Shown here: positions 10,771 to 22,182 of the stretch, in pieces
Layout: every line of letters begins with the position of its first letter
How positions within the stretch are numbered: the stretch's first letter is position 1
Origin: Lasiosphaeris hirsuta
Taxonomy: Eukaryota; Ascomycota; Sordariomycetes; Sordariales; Lasiosphaeriaceae
Assembly: GCA_030549175.1 (NCBI GenBank)
Contig: JAUKUA010000003.1
Location: 3,720,001-3,784,000 of the forward strand
Length of the DNA: 64,000 nt
Direction of reading: 5' to 3'
Translations under genes and position numbers: made by a program
The notes under the pieces: model-generated
What the model saw: only the letters and a program-made list of their open reading frames with translations
Database searches by the model: none
Told to the model about the DNA's origin: nothing

Positions 10771-13080
10771 CTCGACCAACCCGATCGCGAACGGTCTCTT
10801 GTTGAACACCTTGCTGAGTCACTTCGCCGCCGGGCCGCCGTCTCCTTCCAAAACCCCGGCTCACGGCTCCCAGGGCCACATCTCTCGAGGCATGTACGGT
10901 CAGAACCACCAGCAGGCGCACAACTCCCGTCTCAATGGGGCGCCAGGTCGACAGCAGGCAATGCCTATGCTCTATAACTTTCAGCAACAGGCTGCCCACC
11001 CCCATCAGCCCCATTCCCAGCACCACCAATCAATCCAGCCTGACCACTCAGGTCACGGCGGTGCAGGTCTGATGGGCCCGTCGACCTTCTCCAGCGGTGT
11101 CTTATCAAATGCTAGCCCCTTTACCGGGAACAACCTACAGAATGGCCACGCGACAACAACAAGAGGTGGTCAGGCTCAACCAGTGACCGAGCACTGGGGG
11201 GAACAGCTGCGATTGCGCAAGGAAGCAGAGAGAGCCCACGTTGCCATGACAGAACAACACCAGCCCCACTACTACGCGCGGCTCAAGGCGCCCGAGAATC
11301 GAGGCATTGGCGGCGCGTCCTTGGGGTCGGGAAACTCCGCTTCCGCGGGGGACGGTGAAGATGACAGAAGGAGGCCCTGGAGTATTGACAAGTCTAATAA
11401 ACGTCAGGACTGGCACAATCTCGACATGAGTGGTCAGGGCCTGCGTGTCCTCTCCCCGGCCCTATTCAGCTATCAGTTTCTTCAGGAGCTTTACATCGCA
11501 TCCAACCGCCTAACTTATCTACCCTCTGACATTGGTAAGTTGCGCCACATGAGGGTCTTGGAGGCGTCCAACAACATGATCTCAGAGCTCCCTCCCGAGA
11601 TTGGCATGTGCACCAACTTGAAGAGTCTCCTGCTCTTTGATAACCAGATTCGAGATCTCCCGTTCGAGCTCGGGTCTCTCTATCTGTTGGAAATGCTAGG
11701 CATCGAGGGCAACCCCCTAAATCCAACAATGAAGGAGGAAATCATGGAGCGCGGAACTAAAAGTCTGGTCAACATGCTCCGCGAACAAGCGCCTGGTATG
11801 TCAAGACTCTCATCTAATAACTATTTTATTTTGCTAATCATCTAATCCTGTGGGCAGTTCCTATGCCTCCTACACCCCGGAAACTAATTGTGGTGCAAGA
11901 AGACGTTTCATCGAGTCTGGAACGGGTCAAGGTGTTCACTTGGAATATCCTTTGTGACAAGTTTGCCACGACAACCCTCTACGGCTACACCCCGACGGGC
12001 GCCCTTTCCTGGGAGTATAGAAAAGAGAGGATTATCCAAGAAATCCGCGACAGGGATGCCGACATCTTGTGCCTCCAAGAAATCGCCACGGACGTCTTCC
12101 GCGATTTCTTCAGCCCAGAACTTGCGCAGTCTGACTACAAGGGCATCCACTGGCCAAGGCCTAAAGCGAAGACTATGTCCGAGAAGGACGCACAGGTTGT
12201 TGACGGCTGCGCTGTCTTTTACAAGGCAAGCAAGTGGATCCTGCTCGACAGGCAGCTCATCGACTATGCCAATATTGCCATCAATCGTCCGGATATGAAG
12301 AACCAGCACGACATCTTCAACCGGGTGATGCCCAAGGACAACATCGGAATCATCTGCTTCTTCGAAAGCCGGTACACCGGTTCGCGGATGATTGTGGCAA
12401 ACACGCACTTGGCATGGGAGCCCACGCTCGCTGATGTCAAGCTTGTCCAAACGGCTATCCTCATGGAGAATGTGACCAGGCTAGCCGAGAAGTACGCGCG
12501 TTGGCCAGCGCTCAAGGACAAGAGGATGATACAGATGCCGCTGTCGCTCGAAGATAGCAACAATCTCGAGCCAAGGCGCGAAGCGCCAGAGCCATGCCCG
12601 TCGCAGGAATATAGAAATAATACCGACATTCCCCTTCTCGTCTGCGGCGACTACAACTCGACGGCTGACAGCAGTGTCTACGAACTTCTAAACTTGGGGA
12701 GGGTTTCGCCTACCCACAGCGATTTTGGCACTCATCAGTACGGTAGCTTTACTCGTGACGGCATTGAACACCCATTCAGCATGCGGTCTGCCTACGTCCA
12801 CCTTGATGGCACGCCAGACGAGCTAGCGTTTACCAACTACGTGCCTGGCTTTGCTGAAGTGATTGACTACATCTGGTATTCGACCAACACGCTTGAAGTG
12901 GTGGAGCTGCTCGGCCCACCCGACCGACAACACCTTAAGCGGGTTCCGGGATTCCCTAATTACCACTTCCCAGCCGATCATATTCAAATCATGGCCGAGT
13001 TTGTGATCAAGGCGCGCAAGGACAAGAAGATGATTGTGGAACCGGATTTTGGATCAGTCAGCAATGACCGTAGAGGCTAA
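10709..13080 (+). CDS. CCR4: CCR4 deadenylase (LRR plus endonuclease/exonuclease/phosphatase domain)
   Basis: Two exons, 10709..11795 and 11858..13080, separated by a 62-nt intron (GTATGT, TTGCTAATC branch, GGGCAG), give 769 residues. Residues 1-225 are Gln/His/Ser-rich and low complexity. Leucine-rich repeats occupy about 235-336 (LQELYIASNRLTYLPSDIG and two more units); in yeast these bind Caf1. The EEP nuclease domain runs from about 385 to the end, with FTWNILCDKFATT, the metal-binding Glu in ILCLQEIATDV, the CGDYNST motif, DYIWYSTN and the catalytic His in FPADHIQIMAEF. It shortens mRNA poly(A) tails in the cytoplasmic CCR4-NOT complex. All key residues are present. Confidence 0.95.
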
Positions 13081-16030
13081 GCATTCTCGTGTAATGGCCG
13101 TGCGTCTCCTCTGGGTTGGTTGGTTTTGCGTTTGGGCAGGCGGGCAGGCAACGGTGTTCTCTGGATTTGAATGCTTTCATAGCGGTCCGGATTGCTCGCT
13201 TTGAATTGATTACAAACACAAGTACCCTCGTCCCTTACTCCTGGCCTGTTCAAAAGAGAGAGAGAGAGAGAGCGAGGTTTCCACGGCGCCAGCGAGAAGA
13301 AAAGCATATTTGGGCTCCCATTTACCAAGTACTTTGCGTTGAACAGAGTACAATGTGAGTCGATTTGGCCTCTGGACATGGGTTTCTGTCGTCAAGGTGG
13401 GAAGGGTGGGGCAAATGCGGTCACGGCAGCGAAGAGGGAAAGGGAGGCTTGGTTTGGTCGGTTGGGCTGTTGAGCAACATGTAGGAATATATCTTTATGT
13501 GTGTTTTTCTGCTTCGTCTTGTCTTTTTTCTTCCTTTTTGCCTGTTGTTTTCCTCGGGTCTGGACAAATGTCTATATTCTCTCTTTCAGACACTCACGCA
13601 CGCACACACTCACACTCACACTCGCGGGACTCACTCTCACATGTCTTGGTCGGCCTGGCCCTTGCTCCCTCTCCCTCTTTCCCCATGCCAATATGCTACA
13701 TGAAGGCAGCATATCCACACTGTCTCAGTGGTCGATGATGACCTGAGGGGTGATTCCGCTGTGATGACTTGCCTAGGCTCATCGAAGGGACCACGAAGTG
13801 TTTTTCCTTACTCTTTTTTTTTTTTTTTTAGGGAAGCGCCGGGGACGGGGTAACCTAGGGTCGGGAGCGGGATCGGGAACTTTGCAAAATATCGGGGCGC
13901 TCGGGTTAAGCAGGTTGGGCCGGGGTGGGGGGTTGAGGCCAGGGGGGGGATCGTGAGCTCAAGCTTGTGGCGTTGGCGTGCAGGCGGGTAGACGCCAACG
14001 TTTCAAGTTTCAAAAAGGCAAGGCAGACAGGGACATTGCTCCCGTTGCGAGAGCGAATGAAAAAGGAAAACTCGATGGGGAAGGGGGCGTTTGTCTTTTG
14101 ATCTTTGTCGGTGAATCTGGACATGAGGGAGATGTTTGGAAACGGGAACGAGCAGGAGTGTGGGAGTCGGTGTTTTGGTCTAGGATCCGTAGTGTTGTGA
14201 GTCCTCTTGAGAGTCCTCGCTTTTTCGACGCCGTGTTTCTGCTTTAGAATAAACACCGGGTATGTTCACTGTCATCTATGGTGAGGCTGTTGTACTTGCT
14301 TGATTCCCAAATCGGGTCGCAACTTTCAGTGTTCAACTTCCCGTCCCCTACCTCTCCGGAGTCCGGACCCACGACGACGCGTTAAACGCGAGGGCAAAAA
14401 AGACGCATGGCAAGGGGGCTCTATGCGGTTGACGGACATTAGTGTCGGGGAATGCTAGTATCGTAAACACTGGTAGTGGCAGTACGTTAAAATAAAATAA
14501 AAATTCCTTTTCAACGTTGGCCAAGGCGGTCGGCTAGCTCTTCCTATTGAGGCATGCCGTGCTGTGCAATCTTAAAAATTAACAAGGGACTCAGGGACTC
14601 GGACTTGTTCTCAGGCGTGTCGTCCCGACTGCACGAGAGCGCCAAGGACACTACCATAAACCCTCCCTTGGGGAGGATTGAGAAGGATAGCCAGGATCGG
14701 AAATGTGATCGCTATGCTGGGGGCGGGGGGGTAGCAATCAATCATGTAGATGGTCGGCGCCGTCCCTGCTCTCGTCGCCGCGAGCCTTTGGTTTAAGTTT
14801 GGCATGGTTTCGGGATGGTTGTTGAGCTTGAGTGTCGTGCTGATAGCACCCATTGCAGCATGCGCGGGTACAGACAAATGAATGGATGCGTCGTTTGGAG
14901 CGTTAGTACCCCATCCCACATCCATCCTCCACGTTCGATTAGTACACATGCCCCCCTCCTCCCCCCCTCCCTCCCCCCGGTGTGGGCACGGTGAGCAGCG
15001 GTGACAGGGTTTAGCACGGTGCCCAAAGTGGCACAAAAGGGGCACAACACTGGCCAACCTCGTCCTTCAGCGCACTGCGTCTGGTTTAACCCCTCCTCAT
15101 TCATCCCAGTCGCATCCAAACAAGTATGGTGTTGACCATGGGTTCTGCAAGCCCCGCATTCGGGGAAATGAAAGCTGCAGGTGAAATTTTGGCGTAGAAA
15201 CGGCGCCCGGGCGGCAGGCCGTGTGCCTCGCGTGCCCTTGTCCAGACTCTAGACGCAGTGAGAGGTGGCTTCCTTGCTTCTATGGTTCCTCGGGAAACAC
15301 CCGAGCCATGGGCGACACGGTCGCATCGTAGGACTGACGTCGTGGAGAAACCAAGGTCACGATCAGGAAAGACATGCTCTCCCGCCCTGTGTGCTCTGCT
15401 CATGCAGAAATGGTATGAAGTAAAATGCAGATATATCGTCTATGTAACGAGTAACCCAGTGGTTGGCCTTCTGGAGTATACCACACACCAACTATTGGGG
15501 AGGGAAAAGCCCATCAGTCACCGTTGACTTTGAAGACCATGCATAACGCCCCTTATGTGACAGCACCGCCCATATGATTCGATGATAGTTTTCCACGCGC
15601 CAACACAAAAGAAAGTATTAGAATGTAACAGGGACGAGGAGCAGAACTGTCCCGTCATAAGTCGTCCAGGGGAACGCCCTCCTCCTCGCCGCTGGTCAGG
15701 GCCTTGAGCCGCCTCTGCGGTCTTAGTGTGTCCAGCCGTGTATCGAGCTCGGCAAGGACGGCCATGTCGCCGACCGAGACGTACAGGCTAGGGACGGCTC
15801 CGATTCCGACCACAAAGGTGTCCACAAACATTCGATAAAGGAAACTTCTCAACTTCCGGCTCTGCTGTTTTTGGTTTTGTATCTGGGCGTGCTTTTGCAG
15901 CTGCTGCTTCTGCTTCTGCTTCTGCTTCTGCGGTTGTGGCTTCTGGATCAGGGCCTGGTGGTCGTCGCTATCGTCGGTGATGGCGGCATACGGCCGGCTG
16001 CTTGGCCGCACCCTCCCCTCGACTGTCAAC
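13081..16030. other. Long gene-poor spacer
   Basis: Nearly 3 kb with no recognised gene. It holds simple repeats: a GA run at about 13256-13272, CACTCA/CACACA repeats near 13592-13630, a poly-T near 13815-13829 and a TTCTGC hexamer repeat at about 15900-15931. The left part is the CCR4 3' flank. A minus-strand frame at 15655-15960 looks somewhat protein-like and is treated in the findings. Confidence 0.5.
15897..15933. repeat. TTCTGC hexamer repeat
   Basis: About five copies of ttctgc on the plus strand. In one minus-strand frame it reads as Lys-Gln repeats. Confidence 0.7.
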
Positions 16031-16546
16031 TTAAGCCGCGCCCATCGCAGCAGCAATCTTCTTGCGGTAGATCTTAGCGATGGTGTCCGTGTTGGGGCCG
16101 AAAGAGCCAGCCGCCAAGACATCGCGCTTCTGGACCTTGATGAAGTAGGCTCCGGGGGCTCTGGCCTTGACGGCAGCCGAAATCTTTTCGAACTCGTCGT
16201 CGGTAAAACCGCCGCCAAAGAAGACGGCCTGGGGGACTTTGCGCTTCTCGACGGGGAAGGTGGCGTTGGTGCCCAGGCCGGAAGCTGGAAGAACGTCGAG
16301 CTCGCCACCGAAGAGAGCTGGAAGCTCGGTCAGGGCGGTGTTGATGTCGAGGCACGAGTGGACTACTGTGTGTGTGTGGCTGCCGTGTTAGCATGTCTGT
16401 GTGAAGAAAGGGAAGGGGTGCGAGGAAAGAGAGCTGAAGATGATAGTCGTACCTTCAATATCAGGGAGAAGCTTTTCGCGAACAGACTCGGCGATCTTTG
16501 CGTCTCGGCCGTAGGTAACAACAGGGATGGGGGTGATGGCGGCCAT
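16031..16546 (-). CDS. Conserved fungal protein of unknown function, 142 residues
   Basis: Exons 16546..16453 and 16365..16031 joined over an 87-nt intron (GTACGA donor, CACACACAG acceptor) give 142 residues, starting MAAITPIPVVTYGRDAKIAE and ending IYRKKIAAAMGAA. The composition is that of a soluble, well-folded alpha/beta protein: VVTYGRDAKIAESVREKLLP near the start, an acidic/Gly middle and FFGGGFTDDEFEKIS. No signal peptide or membrane segment is visible. I do not recognise a named domain; it resembles small conserved hypothetical proteins of Pezizomycotina. The correct frame has no long uninterrupted ORF because of the intron, so a simple ORF scan picks other frames here. Confidence 0.72.
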
Positions 16547-16713
16547 GGTGGAGGGTGGTGGTGCTCTGTGGTATATATGTGTAAGTGGCGGAACGGTAGC
16601 GTGATGTATGTATGCGGCCTAGATCAGATCTGGGAAGGAAGCACCGAGGGCGGGTTGTAAGGGGGGGGGGATGCAGGGTGCAGAGTGGACAGGAGACCAG
16701 GGGGGTGGTGTGA

Positions 16714-16771
<58 letters not shown>

Positions 16772-19700
16772 AATGCTTGTTTCTCGAAATAAGAGACGTA
16801 CTGCGTAATGAAGGGCTTAGGCTGAGAGAGTGTTTAGCGAACTGGAAATAGAAGACTGGATGTCTGGATGTCTGGGTCTCTGGCTGTCAGGCTGTTTGCT
16901 TGTCTTCCAGGAGAGAGCAGCATCAGAGGGCAGTCTGCACTGCTTATTTATACACGTCCTTTTGTCTTTGGCGTTGCCTACGGCCCCTCTGTCAGGATCT
17001 AAAAGTATACAAATGAACAATCTATTGCTTACACCAGCTTCTCTGGAAGCTATCATGGCAGCTTCGAGTCCGGCGAACTCTGTATGCAGCTCTCCCCCCT
17101 TCAAGTCCGCAGGGCGTGGCCACGGCCCGCGAGCTGGGGTGACCCCACCGAGGACGTGCTCGACATGCTCGGCATGCTCGACCTACGTGCTGTGACGGTG
17201 TTGGGGACCTTTCTGCAGGCCGTGTGCGGCGTATGTATGTCTCGCAACTCCAGGTTGCTGTCTCGTACAATTGCTTGTTACTGATGGGCGAGCTGCAATC
17301 GCAACTCCACTGTAACGGTTTGCAACACCGTTGGGAAAGCTGCGGCATGGTCAGGTGCTAACTCCAAAAGGGGCAAGCTCACAAAGCGCAGCCAACCAAC
17401 TCGGCGTATGTCGTATGTGCATGTTTCTTTCCCCTCTGTCTCGCTGGCCCCCGTCTCTCGCTCGCTCACCCTCCTCAGCACCCTCAACCCTATTCGCCCT
17501 CGAGCGGACGTTGCTGCATTAGAGTTGGGGGAAGGCCGTAGCCTGCCTGCCCACGCTGCTGAGAGACGTTCGGTCCTTCCATTTCTTTGTCCCTCGCCGC
17601 GTTCTTGCCGTGACTGGTGCAACTGGTGCGACCTGGCAGTTGCTGCCGCCGCTGACCATGATCTCTGGCTGTTTTCCCCGCCTCAATGAGCCGTCGAATC
17701 ACAGCGGCGCTGCAGTTGGACCAAAGAGAGCGACCTGCACAGTACAGCCTTCGGAAAGCCCTCTTACGTGTAGTGGCGCAGGCGGGTCGAAAAAACCTGT
17801 GCTTATTTTAATTCCGGCTTCAATGCACGCCGCCACCACGAAAATCCACGCTGGTCCACGATGTTACCCAAAAGGGGAAAACGCCATGCGGCCCACTTAG
17901 GCGACAATATGTAGCCCGCACCGACATCGACTGCCCGATTGACTGCTGGCAATGCCCAGCACGACGCATTCGCACATTGCCCGATCTACCTTGTCCTGCC
18001 AGTCCGCCATGTGATGCTCTTCATGGTGCCTTTCGTGATGCCATCGCCGTGCCCTAAATTGACTTCAGCCGTTTGGCTCAGGTTTAGCCGCGCTGAATCC
18101 GTCGTTGCCGTCTTGAATCCGCCGTGTCGGAACAAACCCAAGAAGCCTCCCCTTGGTCTTAGCAGCCGGGTTATTCTTAGATAAGATAATCTGCGGAAGC
18201 GCTCCACCTCGAACCTCTAAACGCGCATAACCTTGAGCTTGAGACTGACTCGAGAGCTACCACGGCCTTGGGGTCGAGGGGTCGTCTTGGGGTCGCCAAG
18301 GTTTGGTTCTACGGATAGCTTCGACCAATATGCTTCCTTTGGGCCTCAGGACCCCGACAGCGTTAATTTTGCTATTTGGGTGCTATTTGATATTACCTGG
18401 TTTCCAGGGGCGCCTCCGTTTTTAGCAGACTGTATTCATCCCCCAACACCGCGATTAGATTCGTCCTAGCCCCTTGCTCGCTCAGGAAGAATTCTGCTTC
18501 TGAGGGAGGTCTTCGAGGGAGCCCGTTAAGAAAATAAGCAACCGTACCCGAGTGTGACAGAATAGGCAATGCTCTCTATCCCAGAATAAGATCCAACTCC
18601 TGCGCACCTAACCCTCGATCGTCTCAGCAGCGACTTGCTAAGCCCATCCCTCACTCCCTTCGCCACCCTCCCATTCCTCTCCCTCCCATCTCACACTCGT
18701 CCCTTGCCTTGCCAAGATTGACTACTCACCGCCCCAAGAGATAGATGAAAGAAAACAAGAATACCATTGTTTCTATTCCCACCTTATTATTCCACAGTCT
18801 ATCCGAAACCCCCAAAACATGCTGACAGTGGGCCTCTCTGGCACCCCTGTCGCCGACAATGGGAGGATCCGAGACTCAATATCGAGTTGTTATTCTTGGT
18901 GCCACGGCATCGCATACATCATCTGCTCGGCAGACAGACACATCGGAATACCTGCTTGCTGCAGATAACCCAAGAATACTCCGCATCGCCGTAATAGAGC
19001 ACAGCAGCTTCTGATGTACTGATATTGACATGTGCAAACCACAGCCACTGTCAATGTTCATGCAGCAGAAACTGGAATTCGACACGGCTTCTTTAACGTG
19101 CCTCTCGGCAGGCTATCAATGGTATCACGATCCACACCCTTGTCATCCCAGTATGGCTTACCAAGGGAGTGATACAGCATTTATTAGGAGTACCGGCATT
19201 TGGTGTTGCAAGCAAAACCTGTTTGGATTGAACTCACGAAATATCCTGCTGAACAAATAAGTGTCTAGGTAGTGTATATATAGCACATAAAAGCATGCCA
19301 GCTCTGTCCCCCTCCGGCGCCGTTGCCACAATATTTCCAGCATCCCCACGCCCTCATATCAACCCACCAACCTCAACCCCAATTTGTTGTGGACTCAACT
19401 CCTTCAACCCCAATTTCCCACGCTGACCCTCAACTCGACCTGGCCACCTTCTCATAGATGACAAAACACAAAAAAACATTTAGCTAAGTAGGCAACCCCC
19501 CAAGACATCCACAATTATGCCTGTCCTCGAATATCCAAAACAACGGTTTCCACGCCGAATAGCGCTACCCAATCCAAATTCGATCCAAACGCCTCCCTTC
19601 GAACAAAGGAAATCGAATTGTCGAGATTTTTCCAATCTTGTTGCTTTTTCCAATTCTCCAGAAAAGGGGATCATCACTCATCCGCTATACACCCAAAGAC

Positions 19701-19971
19701 AAAAGAAGCCCACAGTTAGCCAAGAAAAGTATCCTCCAAAACAGATGCTGAGACGGACGAGGCTCGCTAGCAGGCCTTTATAAACGGACAAAGGAAACAG
19801 GGAGAGAGGCATGACAAGCCAAATTGTGGAAAGGAGGAGGCGATTCATTGATGAAGAGGGCCGGGATGGATCGCAGTTGACAGCAGTAACAGCGACATCA
19901 GCTCGAAGGATTCACGTGATTAGTTCAGGCTGACCGCCTGCTTCGACACGACATTCCCCGATCCCGCATCA
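16547..19971. other. Long gene-poor spacer
   Basis: About 3.4 kb without a recognised gene. It has a GT microsatellite at 16719-16765 and imperfect tgtctgga repeats near 16858-16885. Short frames occur on both strands but lack family resemblance or convincing splice partners. The right end is the 3' flank of the Zn2Cys6 gene. Confidence 0.5.
16719..16765. repeat. GT dinucleotide microsatellite
   Basis: About 23 uninterrupted TG units on the plus strand, 170 nt upstream of the 142-residue gene's start codon (which reads the other way). Confidence 0.9.
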
Positions 19972-22182
19972 CTACCTAGGTAGTGTATTGGGAAGTGTGT
20001 TGAAGTCCAGTTCTGGACCCATAGAATTCATCCCCAAGGAGCCCATTGTGCTCATGTCTGAGTTGGCTCGTTGTAGAGCCTGAAAATCCCCCACCGTGCG
20101 AAGCTGTGGTGCCCCAATAGCAAAACTATTTGCGCGCTGAGGTTGTGGTCTCGAAACCAAGCTGGCACCATTCAGTGTCTGCCCCATGCTGGTACCCATA
20201 CCAGTGCCAAGACCTGGGTTAAGGTGCACTTGGGATGCGAGACTTATGTTTGGGGGTGGGTTGACGTTACCCCCACCGAGACCTTGCATTTGCGGATTGA
20301 GATTTTGGTAAGGTGATATCGGCTGGTGTTGCGAGTGCTGAGGTTGCTGATTGTTCATCCCCCCTGGCGTATTCAGCGGTGGCGGTGGCACATGGCTCAT
20401 GGGACTCATGACCATTTCGGGCATCGAGGTGTAATCTGATTGCATATTGTGCGGCAAGTCTATGCCGGGAGACATGATTGCAGGAGAACTGGCGAACGGC
20501 GAGTGTATTTCGTTGTTGCCAGGGCCACCGTTAGGACTGCCTGACTCTGTGCTCATGTCATCCATCCGGCTGACCGAATACTTGTTGTCATAGTCGTCGC
20601 AGAAACCCGAGGGTTGTGCCATACCAGCATTGCCGAAACCATCGAAAATGTCGATATTACAAGCCCCAGTGTTGTCGGGGGCGGTGGTTAGCATTGGGTT
20701 GGCCAGTCTAGGAAGTTCATCTTGAACCTTGCTCAGCAATAGAGGCAGGAAACGATGGTCTCCGTAACGCAAAGCTGTAAGAATGTTTAGGATCTGGTGC
20801 AGGCGTTCACGCGGACCCAGGGTGAAGGGGAGTCGAGAAGACGGTTGCATCGCCAAGACCTCAGTCAAGGAAAAGGTCACGGTCAATAACTTCTCGACCA
20901 GGCGTAGGCCCGGCAAGCCAAGATTCCCGGGGAGATGAGACACCATTGGAAGTAGGTCATGGCCGATATCCACCTGTGTCGGATAGGGGGGGAGCCCAGA
21001 GTCGTTCTCGTTAGAGCTTGCGGAGCTCAGCTGCCAGGTCTTGTTTTTGAGCCACTGTTGATTGATTTGCATCTCAGAAAGCTGGGCGTTTGTATCCCTC
21101 AGGTACGGCGGCAAAACGTCCTGAAGTTGCTTCTCGAGAGCGGAGAGGTAAGAAGGCGGTGTTTCACCTTTTGCCTTTGTCCACATATTCACAAGCGAGT
21201 CATCATAGGGGCGGAACACGTTGACCTGGTGGATAAAAGTGCTCAGTTGATGTGGAAGAGGATCCGTAGGATCATCATTCGCCGTTGGAAGGTTTATTGT
21301 GGCCTGGAGGGTTAAAGGACGCCCACGCTGCAGGGCATATGCACTAGAGCAATTGAGTTAGTTCAAACAAGTACAACCAACAAATAGTCCCTCGACGTAC
21401 CGTTCCGTCATGAATAACAGCCAAAACAAACGCCTGCGTCTTGACGACTCGATGCCGTCGTACTGCAGATAAGTCGCCTCCTTGTTCATTCCGACCATGT
21501 GTACCAATGTTGTGGCCTCGCGGAGATGAAACCACGCCTTGTCGTGCATATCCAGGGCATAGAAACATCCGAAGAGGAAATAGCTCGTGCAGAAGCTGTT
21601 GAGACTCGGCGAGTCCATATGATCGTAGCCCTTCCGAACCCGAATCGTCTCCTCCATCAGCAACGTGCTCGTCACGATGTTGGCACCCGGCATGGCATCA
21701 AGATTGAAGGGGTCGGCGCCGGGCACCGACATGCCTGGTTGAAGCAGAACGAAGGCGCACATGGAAGTTAGGAGACAGTACGTGTCGAGGCTCTGGTCCA
21801 TGTAGAGGGCTTGCTGCTCGAGGCGCTGGCGATGCAGAATCGGCATTGTTGGATACATGTGAGCGAAGAAGAACTCGATGCAGTCCTTCACCATCTCGTT
21901 CGGGAGTATGCCGGGAGTGGGCGCCAGTGTTGGATTAGGTTGCGAATTGTTTAGACCATTCATTCGGTTCTGGACCTTGGCCGAGAGATTGGTTTGCCGT
22001 TGGTTCTCCCGCAGTTCGCTGATGACCTTGGCTCGGGATCCTTTAGGGCCCTTTTTCTGAGGGATCGCATTGTACGTGCACGACAGCTGCGAGGCCGAGC
22101 AGTTACGGCAAGGGTTGATCCCATCGCATTTGACCTTTCGGCGGTGACAGGCGTCACACGCCCGCTTGACGGCCGTCGTCAT
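19972..22182 (-). CDS. col-26: Zn2Cys6 transcription factor, BglR/COL-26-like
   Basis: Exons 22182..21401 and 21343..19972, with a 57-nt intron (GTACGT ... TTGCTCTAG), give 717 residues. The N-terminus has the binuclear zinc cluster at about residues 9-35: Cys spacing C-x2-C-x6-C-x5-C-x2-C-x6-C beginning CDACHRRKVKCDG. A linker QKKGPKGSRAKVISELRE follows. The fungal-specific middle homology region spans about residues 90-330 (MYPTMPILHRQRLE; SRRRRLFWLLFMTERAYALQ, formed across the splice). The C-terminal third is Asn/Gln/Pro/Met-rich and probably an activation region. The zinc cluster plus linker match the glucose/starch and beta-glucosidase regulators BglR (Trichoderma) and COL-26 (Neurospora), relatives of AmyR; this is from memory, so the exact orthology is moderate. 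Nuclear DNA-binding regulator of carbohydrate use. Confidence 0.85.

Noticed and set aside
13081..15650. Several frames of 70-150 codons in the CCR4 to 142-residue-gene spacer
   Set aside because: Low-complexity, dominated by microsatellite translation (Ser-Leu, Thr-His runs), with no family likeness.
16074..16394. Minus-strand 106-codon frame
   Set aside because: It is an out-of-frame shadow of the spliced 142-residue gene, rich in Arg/His/Pro as such shadows are.
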